Part shown: one piece after another, positions 1 through 10,443 of the stretch
How the letters are laid out: each line of letters starts with the position of its first letter
Numbering within the stretch: position 1 is the first letter of the stretch
Source of the DNA: Phytophthora quininea
Taxonomy: Eukaryota; Oomycota; Peronosporomycetes; Peronosporales; Peronosporaceae
DNA length: 63,661 nt
Reading direction: 5' to 3'
Assembly (NCBI GenBank): GCA_011947345.1
Contig: JAAVTG010000189.1
Coordinates: 1-63,661, forward strand
The notes under the pieces: generated by a model
What the model was told of the DNA's origin: nothing
The model's input: the letters and a program-made list of their open reading frames with translations, nothing else
Database searches by the model: none
Program-made: the position numbers and the translations under genes

Positions 1-90
1 CAGCCCGACAGACGTGGCTAGCCACGCATAGCACCGCGTCAAACACGCCGATGCGACCAAAATCGTCGAAAAGCCGTCGCCAAAGAGCAG

Positions 91-161
91 GGCCTTGCCG
101 GAGATCGAATCCGGGACCTCTCGCACCCTAAGCGAGAATCATACCACTAGACCACAAGGCC
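91..161 (-). tRNA. tRNA-Pro(AGG), array copy 1
   Basis: Read on the minus strand, the gene starts GGCCTTG and ends CAAGGCC, a perfect 7-bp acceptor stem. The anticodon arm is CTCGC / TTAGGGT / GCGAG, giving anticodon AGG (proline). The T arm is CCGGA / TTCGATC / TCCGG, a perfect 5-bp stem. An A box (TGGTCTAGTGGT) and a B box-like GGATTCGATCT are present. A run of four T lies about 20 nt past the 3' end, a plausible RNA polymerase III stop. The CCA end is not encoded. All later copies share this sequence. Confidence 0.95.
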
Positions 162-479
162 ACGCAACCGACGCATCCCGCCCACATGTCGCGGCCTCAG
201 CACAGCTCCACAGGCCTCTGCCCCTAGCACCAGAGACCCACCCACGACGCCCGGCTGACGCCACGAATTCTCAGACCTTCACCGAGCAAATCCGACCTCT
301 TCTGGCTGCGTGAGACTGGCAAGCGCGTCGGGCCCTGTCTCGACCGCCACGCTGATCGGACGGTCGGTCGGACCCGCGCGTTGCCATCACAGCCCGACAG
401 ACGTGGCTACCACGCATAGCACCGCGTCAAACACGCCGATTGCGACCAAAATCGTCGAAAAGCCGTCGCCAAAGAGCAG

Positions 480-550
480 GGCCTTGCCGGAGATCGAATC
501 CGGGACCTCTCGCACCCTAAGCGAGAATCATACCACTAGACCACAAGGCC
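480..550 (-). tRNA. tRNA-Pro(AGG), array copy 2
   Basis: Same sequence and fold as copy 1. The spacer toward copy 3 is the shortest in the array (384-bp spacing). Confidence 0.95.
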
Positions 551-863
551 ACGCAACCGACGCATCCGCCCACATGTCGCGGCCTCAGCACAGCTCCACA
601 GGCCTCTGCCCCTAGCACCAGAGACCCACCCACGCGCGGCTGACGCCACGAATTCTCAGACCTTCACCGAGCAAATCCGACCTCTTCTGGCTGCGTGAGA
701 CTGGCAAGCGCGTCGGGCCCTGTCTCGACCGCCACGCTGATCGGACGGTCGGTCGGACCCGCGCGTTGCCATCACAGCCCGACAGACGTGGCTACCCGCA
801 TAGCACCGCGTCAAACACGCCGATTGCGACCAAAATCGTCGAAAAGCCGTCGCCAAAGAGCAG

Positions 864-934
864 GGCCTTGCCGGAGATCGAATCCGGGACCTCTCGCACC
901 CTAAGCGAGAATCATACCACTAGACCACAAGGCC
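864..934 (-). tRNA. tRNA-Pro(AGG), array copy 3
   Basis: Same sequence and fold as copy 1. The flanking spacer lacks two bases present in the later units. Confidence 0.95.
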
Positions 935-1251
935 ACGCAACCGACGCATCCCGCCCACATGTCGCGGCCTCAGCACAGCTCCACAGGCCTCTGCCCCTAG
1001 CACCAGAGACCCACCCACGACGCCCGGCTGACGCCACGAATTCTCAGACCTTCACCGAGCAAATCCGACCTCTTCTGGCTGCGTGAGACTGGCAAGCGCG
1101 TCGGGCCCTGTCTCGACCGCCACGCTGATCGGACGGTCGGTCGGACCCGCGCGTTGCCATCACAGCCCGACAGACGTGGCTACCCGCATAGCACCGCGTC
1201 AAACACGCCGATTGCGACCAAAATCGTCGAAAAGCCGTCGCCAAAGAGCAG

Positions 1252-1322
1252 GGCCTTGCCGGAGATCGAATCCGGGACCTCTCGCACCCTAAGCGAGAAT
1301 CATACCACTAGACCACAAGGCC
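1252..1322 (-). tRNA. tRNA-Pro(AGG), array copy 4
   Basis: Same sequence and fold as copy 1. This is the last copy before the spacing becomes exactly 390 bp. Confidence 0.95.
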
Positions 1323-1641
1323 ACGCAACCGACGCATCCCGCCCACATGTCGCGGCCTCAGCACAGCTCCACAGGCCTCTGCCCCTAGCACCAGAGACCC
1401 ACCCACGACGCCCGGCTGACGCCACGAATTCTCAGACCTTCACCGAGCAAATCCGACCTCTTCTGGCTGCGTGAGACTGGCAAGCGCGTCGGGCCCTGTC
1501 TCGACCGCCACGCTGATCGGACGGTCGGTCGGACCCGCGCGTTGCCATCACAGCCCGACAGACGTGGCTACCCACGCATAGCACCGCGTCAAACACGCCG
1601 ATTGCGACCAAAATCGTCGAAAAGCCGTCGCCAAAGAGCAG

Positions 1642-1712
1642 GGCCTTGCCGGAGATCGAATCCGGGACCTCTCGCACCCTAAGCGAGAATCATACCACTA
1701 GACCACAAGGCC
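1642..1712 (-). tRNA. tRNA-Pro(AGG), array copy 5
   Basis: Intact acceptor, anticodon and T stems. First unit of the uniform 390-bp block. Confidence 0.95.
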
Positions 1713-2031
1713 ACGCAACCGACGCATCCCGCCCACATGTCGCGGCCTCAGCACAGCTCCACAGGCCTCTGCCCCTAGCACCAGAGACCCACCCACGACG
1801 CCCGGCTGACGCCACGAATTCTCAGACCTTCACCGAGCAAATCCGACCTCTTCTGGCTGCGTGAGACTGGCAAGCGCGTCGGGCCCTGTCTCGACCGCCA
1901 CGCTGATCGGACGGTCGGTCGGACCCGCGCGTTGCCATCACAGCCCGACAGACGTGGCTACCCACGCATAGCACCGCGTCAAACACGACGATTGCGACCA
2001 AAATCGTCGAAAAGCCGTCGCCAAAGAGCAG

Positions 2032-2102
2032 GGCCTTGCCGGAGATCGAATCCGGGACCTCTCGCACCCTAAGCGAGAATCATACCACTAGACCACAAGG
2101 CC
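2032..2102 (-). tRNA. tRNA-Pro(AGG), array copy 6
   Basis: Intact. The spacer just below it carries the one substitution noticed in the uniform block (near 1988). Confidence 0.95.
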
Positions 2103-2421
2103 ACGCAACCGACGCATCCCGCCCACATGTCGCGGCCTCAGCACAGCTCCACAGGCCTCTGCCCCTAGCACCAGAGACCCACCCACGACGCCCGGCTGAC
2201 GCCACGAATTCTCAGACCTTCACCGAGCAAATCCGACCTCTTCTGGCTGCGTGAGACTGGCAAGCGCGTCGGGCCCTGTCTCGACCGCCACGCTGATCGG
2301 ACGGTCGGTCGGACCCGCGCGTTGCCATCACAGCCCGACAGACGTGGCTACCCACGCATAGCACCGCGTCAAACACGCCGATTGCGACCAAAATCGTCGA
2401 AAAGCCGTCGCCAAAGAGCAG

Positions 2422-2492
2422 GGCCTTGCCGGAGATCGAATCCGGGACCTCTCGCACCCTAAGCGAGAATCATACCACTAGACCACAAGGCC
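2422..2492 (-). tRNA. tRNA-Pro(AGG), array copy 7
   Basis: Intact; no difference from copy 5 seen. Confidence 0.95.
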
Positions 2493-2811
2493 ACGCAACC
2501 GACGCATCCCGCCCACATGTCGCGGCCTCAGCACAGCTCCACAGGCCTCTGCCCCTAGCACCAGAGACCCACCCACGACGCCCGGCTGACGCCACGAATT
2601 CTCAGACCTTCACCGAGCAAATCCGACCTCTTCTGGCTGCGTGAGACTGGCAAGCGCGTCGGGCCCTGTCTCGACCGCCACGCTGATCGGACGGTCGGTC
2701 GGACCCGCGCGTTGCCATCACAGCCCGACAGACGTGGCTACCCACGCATAGCACCGCGTCAAACACGCCGATTGCGACCAAAATCGTCGAAAAGCCGTCG
2801 CCAAAGAGCAG

Positions 2812-2882
2812 GGCCTTGCCGGAGATCGAATCCGGGACCTCTCGCACCCTAAGCGAGAATCATACCACTAGACCACAAGGCC
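2812..2882 (-). tRNA. tRNA-Pro(AGG), array copy 8
   Basis: Intact; no difference from copy 5 seen. Confidence 0.95.
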
Positions 2883-3201
2883 ACGCAACCGACGCATCCC
2901 GCCCACATGTCGCGGCCTCAGCACAGCTCCACAGGCCTCTGCCCCTAGCACCAGAGACCCACCCACGACGCCCGGCTGACGCCACGAATTCTCAGACCTT
3001 CACCGAGCAAATCCGACCTCTTCTGGCTGCGTGAGACTGGCAAGCGCGTCGGGCCCTGTCTCGACCGCCACGCTGATCGGACGGTCGGTCGGACCCGCGC
3101 GTTGCCATCACAGCCCGACAGACGTGGCTACCCACGCATAGCACCGCGTCAAACACGCCGATTGCGACCAAAATCGTCGAAAAGCCGTCGCCAAAGAGCA
3201 G

Positions 3202-3272
3202 GGCCTTGCCGGAGATCGAATCCGGGACCTCTCGCACCCTAAGCGAGAATCATACCACTAGACCACAAGGCC
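3202..3272 (-). tRNA. tRNA-Pro(AGG), array copy 9
   Basis: Intact; no difference from copy 5 seen. Confidence 0.95.
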
Positions 3273-3591
3273 ACGCAACCGACGCATCCCGCCCACATGT
3301 CGCGGCCTCAGCACAGCTCCACAGGCCTCTGCCCCTAGCACCAGAGACCCACCCACGACGCCCGGCTGACGCCACGAATTCTCAGACCTTCACCGAGCAA
3401 ATCCGACCTCTTCTGGCTGCGTGAGACTGGCAAGCGCGTCGGGCCCTGTCTCGACCGCCACGCTGATCGGACGGTCGGTCGGACCCGCGCGTTGCCATCA
3501 CAGCCCGACAGACGTGGCTACCCACGCATAGCACCGCGTCAAACACGCCGATTGCGACCAAAATCGTCGAAAAGCCGTCGCCAAAGAGCAG

Positions 3592-3662
3592 GGCCTTGCC
3601 GGAGATCGAATCCGGGACCTCTCGCACCCTAAGCGAGAATCATACCACTAGACCACAAGGCC
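3592..3662 (-). tRNA. tRNA-Pro(AGG), array copy 10
   Basis: Intact; no difference from copy 5 seen. Confidence 0.95.
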
Positions 3663-3981
3663 ACGCAACCGACGCATCCCGCCCACATGTCGCGGCCTCA
3701 GCACAGCTCCACAGGCCTCTGCCCCTAGCACCAGAGACCCACCCACGACGCCCGGCTGACGCCACGAATTCTCAGACCTTCACCGAGCAAATCCGACCTC
3801 TTCTGGCTGCGTGAGACTGGCAAGCGCGTCGGGCCCTGTCTCGACCGCCACGCTGATCGGACGGTCGGTCGGACCCGCGCGTTGCCATCACAGCCCGACA
3901 GACGTGGCTACCCACGCATAGCACCGCGTCAAACACGCCGATTGCGACCAAAATCGTCGAAAAGCCGTCGCCAAAGAGCAG

Positions 3982-4052
3982 GGCCTTGCCGGAGATCGAA
4001 TCCGGGACCTCTCGCACCCTAAGCGAGAATCATACCACTAGACCACAAGGCC
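3982..4052 (-). tRNA. tRNA-Pro(AGG), array copy 11
   Basis: Intact; no difference from copy 5 seen. Confidence 0.95.
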
Positions 4053-4371
4053 ACGCAACCGACGCATCCCGCCCACATGTCGCGGCCTCAGCACAGCTCC
4101 ACAGGCCTCTGCCCCTAGCACCAGAGACCCACCCACGACGCCCGGCTGACGCCACGAATTCTCAGACCTTCACCGAGCAAATCCGACCTCTTCTGGCTGC
4201 GTGAGACTGGCAAGCGCGTCGGGCCCTGTCTCGACCGCCACGCTGATCGGACGGTCGGTCGGACCCGCGCGTTGCCATCACAGCCCGACAGACGTGGCTA
4301 CCCACGCATAGCACCGCGTCAAACACGCCGATTGCGACCAAAATCGTCGAAAAGCCGTCGCCAAAGAGCAG

Positions 4372-4442
4372 GGCCTTGCCGGAGATCGAATCCGGGACCT
4401 CTCGCACCCTAAGCGAGAATCATACCACTAGACCACAAGGCC
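4372..4442 (-). tRNA. tRNA-Pro(AGG), array copy 12
   Basis: Intact; no difference from copy 5 seen. Confidence 0.95.
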
Positions 4443-4761
4443 ACGCAACCGACGCATCCCGCCCACATGTCGCGGCCTCAGCACAGCTCCACAGGCCTCT
4501 GCCCCTAGCACCAGAGACCCACCCACGACGCCCGGCTGACGCCACGAATTCTCAGACCTTCACCGAGCAAATCCGACCTCTTCTGGCTGCGTGAGACTGG
4601 CAAGCGCGTCGGGCCCTGTCTCGACCGCCACGCTGATCGGACGGTCGGTCGGACCCGCGCGTTGCCATCACAGCCCGACAGACGTGGCTACCCACGCATA
4701 GCACCGCGTCAAACACGCCGATTGCGACCAAAATCGTCGAAAAGCCGTCGCCAAAGAGCAG

Positions 4762-4832
4762 GGCCTTGCCGGAGATCGAATCCGGGACCTCTCGCACCCT
4801 AAGCGAGAATCATACCACTAGACCACAAGGCC
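4762..4832 (-). tRNA. tRNA-Pro(AGG), array copy 13
   Basis: Intact; no difference from copy 5 seen. Confidence 0.95.
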
Positions 4833-5151
4833 ACGCAACCGACGCATCCCGCCCACATGTCGCGGCCTCAGCACAGCTCCACAGGCCTCTGCCCCTAGCA
4901 CCAGAGACCCACCCACGACGCCCGGCTGACGCCACGAATTCTCAGACCTTCACCGAGCAAATCCGACCTCTTCTGGCTGCGTGAGACTGGCAAGCGCGTC
5001 GGGCCCTGTCTCGACCGCCACGCTGATCGGACGGTCGGTCGGACCCGCGCGTTGCCATCACAGCCCGACAGACGTGGCTACCCACGCATAGCACCGCGTC
5101 AAACACGCCGATTGCGACCAAAATCGTCGAAAAGCCGTCGCCAAAGAGCAG

Positions 5152-5222
5152 GGCCTTGCCGGAGATCGAATCCGGGACCTCTCGCACCCTAAGCGAGAAT
5201 CATACCACTAGACCACAAGGCC
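5152..5222 (-). tRNA. tRNA-Pro(AGG), array copy 14
   Basis: Intact; last complete gene before the array is cut. Confidence 0.95.
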
Positions 5223-5541
5223 ACGCAACCGACGCATCCCGCCCACATGTCGCGGCCTCAGCACAGCTCCACAGGCCTCTGCCCCTAGCACCAGAGACCC
5301 ACCCACGACGCCCGGCTGACGCCACGAATTCTCAGACCTTCACCGAGCAAATCCGACCTCTTCTGGCTGCGTGAGACTGGCAAGCGCGTCGGGCCCTGTC
5401 TCGACCGCCACGCTGATCGGACGGTCGGTCGGACCCGCGCGTTGCCATCACAGCCCGACAGACGTGGCTACCCACGCATAGCACCGCGTCAAACACGCCG
5501 ATTGCGACCAAAATCGTCGAAAAGCCGTCGCCAAAGAGCAG

Positions 5542-5570
5542 GGCCTTGCCGGAGATCGAATCCGGGACCT
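5542..5570 (-). pseudogene. Truncated tRNA-Pro, 3' 29 nt only
   Basis: Only the T arm and the 3' side of the acceptor stem remain. Array identity stops at 5570, at the boundary between T arm and variable loop, and unrelated sequence (AAGGAGAATAAC...) follows. The 5' half, with A box and anticodon, is missing, so this copy cannot be transcribed as a tRNA. The break could be the array's original edge, a deletion, or an insertion junction inside the tRNA. Confidence 0.9.
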
Positions 5571-6067
5571 AAGGAGAATAACACTCAAAGAGCACGAACT
5601 GGCGCTTGTGCAGTACTTCTCTGGTCCGGTAAAGAATTAACACTTCACGAATTCGCCCATAACTTCGGCAATATTGGTGTTTTGGGAGATTTTAAACTAC
5701 GCATTGGTAGGTGTAAACACACTCTTCCTCGTGGTATTTTTTTCACAGCTTACACTACGCGCTGCCACTGTGTACTGCGTCGAAGGTGACAGGACTCCAC
5801 GGCACCATTAAGGTTTTTCGCGGTGCGTCGGTTATGGGGAGTTAGCAAAAAAAAAGACATGCTCTGATAGCGCTCAAGCAGAGTGTCCAGATTGACAATC
5901 AGGACAGCAAATTAACTTGTTGTTCACGCAGTATTAGACGTGGAATCTGTGAGGTTTTTATGCTATTTGGCAAATCATTTTCGAAAAATGGATCATTTCA
6001 GCTAATCAAATCACGGAAGCGTTTTAGAGCGACTTTTTATGTTTTTCTTGCTACAAATTACAAGAAC
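5571..6067. other. Non-coding stretch right of the tRNA array
   Basis: Unique-looking AT-rich sequence with no convincing gene. A 115-codon open frame that crosses the array boundary (5442-5789) is partly tRNA-array shadow and has no recognisable motif. Confidence 0.5.
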
Positions 6068-7505
6068 TGGAGTGCACCACACAAAAGATAGTGAACACCA
6101 CTTTCTACCACAGCCTCGTCACACGTGAGCGATGAGGGTGACGAACTTGGAAGCAGCCCTCGTCGCTTGCGATAATGTTGTAGCATGTAGTCGTTATGGC
6201 CATGGTGCTGGATCACTGTTTCCGATCCAGTGAGTCGTACGATGTCGCTTTAAACGCCCGAGTAACAGCAGAGATTAGCTGGTCAATCGTGTACGTTTCC
6301 TCCTGGTACTGTAGGGACTGAATCGAATTAAAAAGCCCAAATCTAGCACGTTCATGTCAGGAGAACGAACAGGCTGACACTTCATCCGGATTTTCCACCC
6401 GTCTTTGCATCCAACTTTAGCAATATCCGTGTCATGTTCAAGAACATGAGGTCCAGCATTGTCCTGCTGCACAAATATTTCTCTGCACTTATCGCCTAAC
6501 AATAATGTTGTTAGAAATATAAATAATACAAGTCAATAAAAAAATACCTGGCCACACAGCTCGAATTGCTGGAAACACCTTGTCCTTCAGCATCGCTGAA
6601 TAAACCGAGCGGGTCATGTTGACACATTTTGTGACAACGGCTCCTTTGGGGCGATTAACAGACGAGCGCAAAGCAACTGACTCTTCTACAATCGGCCAAA
6701 GACCTATTTTGCCGTCGAACTGGCACTTTCGATGCATATCGTAGCGAGGACGGGCTACTGCCGCCAAAAACATTACTTTTCCAATGTAGCGCTTGTTTGG
6801 GGATGACGTGTAGGGGCATGGTTCATTTGCGGCCAAATAGAACGTGTTTGTAGCCTTGTACATGTTGAACCACTTTTCATCAATATGAACAGTATCTTAC
6901 ATGTGGTGAATCCTAAAACTTCTGCCGCCTAAACATACAACATAAAAATTAAATAAACTTTCTGTCATAAAATATTTAAAAATAGGCTGTTCTCACCAAT
7001 AGGGCGCTGGATGTGCGTCAAGGCGAATGACAGCCGTCTCCGTTTGTGATCTTCCGACAAATGTCGGCTTCACACGTACCGTAACGCGCTTCACGTATTT
7101 CTTACTTATGTAGCGAAGGAGAGTAGACTTAGACACACTTGACGCGCGAGCAAGACTCCGCAGAGACTGTCGACGACGGAGCGGTGTTGCGGCAATGCGT
7201 GCAACACGCTCCACAACGGCAGCAGTAGCTCCACTTTCAACGGGACGCCCTCTAGCAGGCTTTGGTAGGCCGTGGAGCTTCTGCTTGAAGATCTTTACTG
7301 CCTGCTGGCGGCAGCATCCAAACTTGTCCGCAGCTGCTTTGGCTGCACCACGCTTTAACCGGCCACTTACAGACCTCTCAGCGAGGAACAGCGCAATGGC
7401 CAGGCGGGTTTCCTCGGCGATGTCGCGGGTGCCGAGGGCTCGCGCCATTGTAGACTGAATGGCTATTACGAATGGCGCCAATGCGTTTTAGCTTGTGCAC
7501 ATCCA
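6068..7505 (-). mobile_element. mariner-like transposon (Tc1/mariner superfamily), candidate ends
   Basis: The element spans about 1.44 kb, a normal mariner length. Its candidate ends are imperfect inverted repeats: TGGAGTGCACCACACAAAA at 6068, and TGGATGTGCACAAGCTAAAA read inward on the minus strand from 7505. A clear TA target duplication is not resolved, so the exact ends are tentative. It encodes one transposase gene on the minus strand, which is defective. Confidence 0.55.
6213..7448 (-). pseudogene. mariner-like transposase with two introns, inactivated
   Basis: A DDD-type transposase of the mariner lineage would cut and paste the element by binding its inverted repeats. The ATG at 7448 opens an N-terminal helix-turn-helix region, followed after an RGRP linker by a second HTH. 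The catalytic motifs are VHIDEKWFN (about 6855), QQDNAGPH (about 6450) and SPDMNVLDLGF (about 6355). Two introns fit GT-AG rules: 6913-6996 and 6496-6547. Splicing the first gives an APYWIHHM reading that runs straight into the catalytic domain, but with an in-frame TAA just before DTVHID. A one-base loss in a T run near 6335 shifts the frame after DLGF, although the expected C terminus continues in the next frame to a stop at 6213. The copy is therefore inactive, but decay looks recent. Confidence 0.85.
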
Positions 7506-8470
7506 ATACATTATCCCTTATATTAACCAATGAATTCCATTCAAGGTTTTCAGAAAAACCTAACTGTTATTTCTTTTTGACGACCGGAGAAGTACAAGGC
7601 AAAAAGAGCTCTCTGATTTGATATCTATTATCGCTAATCTCTTCCGCAGATCTTGGGTGCAGTCATTAAGGTACGAATTAGTCTTGATCTTTGTATGCTT
7701 GACGTGATGACGGCCACATATCCTGGGTTCGTGGCTCCTCAAATCATCCGTGGCGTAAACACTCTGCTACACACTTCTGGATTCATGGAGAATGCGAATC
7801 CTGGCGAAGTGCCAGAATCCACGTCCAAGAAAATACCTCCATCGAAAAATGTCCATCCAAGAGAATCTCCGTCGTAGAGAATCTCCATCGAAGAAGTGGC
7901 CGCCCAAGGAGTATTTTTGTTGGAATGTTCATCCAAGAACTTCCTGGGTCTTGAGCGGCAGCTGTGCTTCTTGAGTCACTTGGGCAGCTTGGGATTTACA
8001 GGTCCTTCTCTCACACGTCGTGAGGCTAGCTAAGGCGAGACGGGTTGCACACAGGAATACCTTTCACTGTGGCAATTTATACGTTGGTTCTTGGTGACCC
8101 GTTTACGGACATGGGGTGACCAGGACGTAACGTGCACTCACGCTCAAGGAAATGTTCCCTTTGGCGTCCGTTCCAAGAGCGGAGATTCCATCAGCATGCC
8201 TTCCTAGAGCGCGCCTTTTCTTGGGCGCGCCTTTCAAGGACACACTTCCTAATCTTGATGGACCATCCCTGCCTTCTCCCAAACGACACACTTTATCGCA
8301 CACTTCTTCATGTAATATCCAACACCAGCTCCATAGTAAAATCCATATGTAAACTCTCCACAGCGCGACCCATAGAAAAACGTAATTCACATCGTCACAC
8401 GGCTATCCACAAACAAAAACTGGGCGAGGGCACAAGAGGCCCCTGCAGGTGTTGGCGAGTATGCCGTCAC
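7506..8470. other. Non-coding stretch between transposons
   Basis: No supported gene. Around 7825-7945 there is a loose, degenerate repetition of short TCCATC(G/C)AAGA-like words in which each short frame is broken. The open frames here lack motifs and overlap one another on both strands. Confidence 0.45.
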
Positions 8471-8485
8471 ACTCTTGCGTGGGCA

Positions 8486-8624
8486 CAGTCGTACGACTCG
8501 GGCGTGCGCACATGTGTGTGGGTACAATCATACGACTCGTACGGGTGCGAACGTGTGAGTGCGTACAAGTCGTATGACTCGACCATGTGTGTGCATGTGT
8601 GTGTGTAAAATCGTACGACTCGTG
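8486..8624. repeat. Minisatellite, ~40-bp period
   Basis: Four copies of a unit carry the core CGTACGACTCG (variants CATACGACTCG and CGTATGACTCG). The shared ACGACTCG/TGACTCG starts lie near 8493, 8532, 8574 and 8615, spaced 39-42 bp. GTGTG-rich linkers separate them. The core contains the palindrome CGTACG. Open frames on both strands through it are repeat artefacts. Confidence 0.8.
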
Positions 8625-9319
8625 TGTATTCAAGTCAGTGTGTTTTTCAGGCGTGTTTTTACGTTGGCGCGTTTCTATTCGGAACTGGCTACAAGAATAA
8701 GAACAGGGGTTTAGTGGACAGGAGCACAGGAGCAGAGCCCCAGGAAAAGCATCTAACACCAACTCAATCATACTTACTCTTCATTTTCCAGTCTCGACCA
8801 CAAGTCCTTCTTCTACTCAAGCGCAAATCCAACTTCCTCTTGTTTCCAATCCTCCTCAGACCTGTAACACCACCACCACGTTGGAATAGATAATGCTAAT
8901 GGGTCGACCCACGCCTATGGCTACACTTTGTAAATATCTAGCCCATGGTTGCCGGACGCTCTCTAACCGTGGTAAGCCATGCTGCTACGGTTAGTTCTTA
9001 TTGCTAAACTGGTTACGGCGCAAGTATCAGCGCCTACGGAGGATCCAGTAGCCCGATCCTTGGCCCCATAGTAATGATTGGTGCGCCTCGCTAGTAAAGG
9101 CACAAACCCAGAACTTTAATGGCTGCTTTATTAGCTTGTAAAGGTGTATTTCAAAGTTTTGTCGCGGTGCCATTACCAGATTCTTGTATTCCAGCCTACC
9201 ATTTTTCTCAGAAAAATAGGTCAGTGTCACAAATCCCTATTACACTATCAAACAGCAGAAACATATGTAAATAGTGCCATTCTACTCTTGCTGCCCTAAA
9301 TTTTTGTCTCAGAGTCGGC
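8625..9319. other. Non-coding stretch
   Basis: No supported gene. A 67-codon minus-strand frame (9027-9230) has no recognisable domain. Confidence 0.4.
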
Positions 9320-9470
9320 GCCTTCCATAACCGTTCTAAAACGGTTTAATGCAACCCTAACCACACCATTAAACGCCGCATTAGACGAAACTCCTAAAAT
9401 GAATTGTTTGATCGACTATCTGTTTAATGCCATCAAACAATTCGGCGTTTTAGTTTTAGTCAGGCGTTTT

Positions 9471-9839
9471 ATGCCACCCCGAAGCCGCAACTTCAACACC
9501 GCAGCCTGCAGCCAGTTCGAAATGCGATCTCTTGAGGGCGCGAAAATCCGCGCGCTGTCCAACCAGCTCACTTCCGAATCCACCGAGTTGCAAGAACATC
9601 ACCCGCTGCCCGATCTGGTACGTATACGGTTGCAATGGTTGGCTCTGACTATTTGTTTACCTACTAGAACTAGAACTACGATGCAGACCCGCAAGAGGAA
9701 CTCTGTCGACCACGGGGATTTCGACATGAGCCTCCCGGCGTCGAAGAACGCCAAAACACCTCGTCGGTCTCTCCATCGACACCGCGCCGCTCGACTCGCG
9801 GCATCAAGATTGCTTCGACGAGTTCGCGAAGGGATGTGA
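9471..9839 (+). CDS. Unidentified ORF inside the Harbinger-like element
   Basis: An open frame starts at the ATG of a MPPRSRNFNT-like N terminus (9471) and runs through an Arg/Lys-rich middle to the stop at 9837-9839. Basic, low-complexity composition follows residue 60. Autonomous Harbingers carry a second Myb/SANT-like ORF, and the N terminus could be a relic of it, but no SANT helices are visible. I do not recognise the protein and a chance frame is possible. Confidence 0.2.
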   Translation: MPPRSRNFNTAACSQFEMRSLEGAKIRALSNQLTSESTELQEHHPLPDLVRIRLQWLALTICLPTRTRTTMQTRKRNSVDHGDFDMSLPASKNAKTPRRSLHRHRAARLAASRLLRRVREGM

Positions 9840-10191
9840 GCCAAGCGAGTGCGCGCTGAAGGCCACGAAATGCGGGCTAGGTGGAAACTGGCCAAAGCTT
9901 CGCCAAGCACCGCTTCAGCAGCGTTAAGCACGCGGCTGAGCGTGGGCGGGGCACACAAAAACACACACAAGCCATCTTCGCATGCAAAGAGTCTACGTAG
10001 TAGACAAGCACAACGGCTAGCGCCTGATGCTTGAATTTGAGCCGTGATGGGCGTACTCCTTTAGGTCTGTAGACAGGCAGCTAGTAGAACAACGAAAATT
10101 GGGCCACGAGAGCTTTAAACGAGGATCTTTCAGCACATATAAATTCCAGAAAGCTCTGTTAGAGAATACGCTTCATCAGTAAGTTGTATAC

Positions 10192-10443
10192 TCACCGATC
10201 GAGGCTTGTAAAGTGGATGAGGGTTTCATCCGTGCCGTGGCGCCATAGTGTCATCCAGTCCAAATTGGCTGGGTCGGGAATGCAATGCAGCGTCGCGTAG
10301 TGACGGACGCGGAACAGCCGGCGGCGTTCCTCGCGCACCAACTCGAGGTGTGTTTTTCGACGCAGCTCTTTTAGTGTTGCGGCTTGCCGTTCACGCGTCG
10401 TTAGATGCGCCGACAGCGCCATCAACAGTGCTGATCCGTGCAT
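10192..10443 (-). pseudogene. Harbinger-type transposase, N-terminal fragment
   Basis: An 83-codon frame has a basic helix region (ERQAATLKELRRK) and then an acidic/aromatic segment ending in a WMTLWRHGTDETLIHFTSLDR-like stretch. The last part resembles the segment just before the catalytic domain of PIF/Harbinger transposases in oomycetes, where it typically precedes the first helix of the nuclease fold. Nothing of the DDE domain follows. The call rests on this short similarity only. Its position between inverted repeats at 9320 and 10721 supports a transposon origin. Confidence 0.4.

Larger units (their letters stand above)
1..5570. repeat. Tandem array of ~390-bp units, each with one tRNA-Pro
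   Basis: A head-to-tail array begins before the window and ends abruptly at 5570. The distances between successive tRNA starts are 389, 384, 388 and then 390 bp without exception. Units from about 1642 onward are almost base-identical (one visible substitution near 1988), whereas the first four units carry small indels. Each unit contains one 71-nt tRNA gene on the minus strand and about 319 bp of spacer. No second RNA gene or plausible protein gene is visible in the spacer. The near identity implies recent amplification or active homogenisation. Confidence 0.97.

Noticed and set aside
95..5374. Repeated open frames of 66-106 codons on both strands through the first 5.4 kb
   Set aside because: They recur with the 390-bp period because they run through the tRNA genes and spacers. 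Their start codons lie inside tRNA sequence. They are shadows, not proteins.
1..5570. CRISPR-like or satellite interpretation of the array
   Set aside because: Units are 390 bp with no short direct repeat/variable spacer pattern, no cas genes, and each unit holds a perfectly folding tRNA. The organism is eukaryotic.
8132..8771. 158- and 122-codon frames on opposite strands
   Set aside because: They run through the minisatellite and GT-rich linkers; composition is purely repeat-driven.
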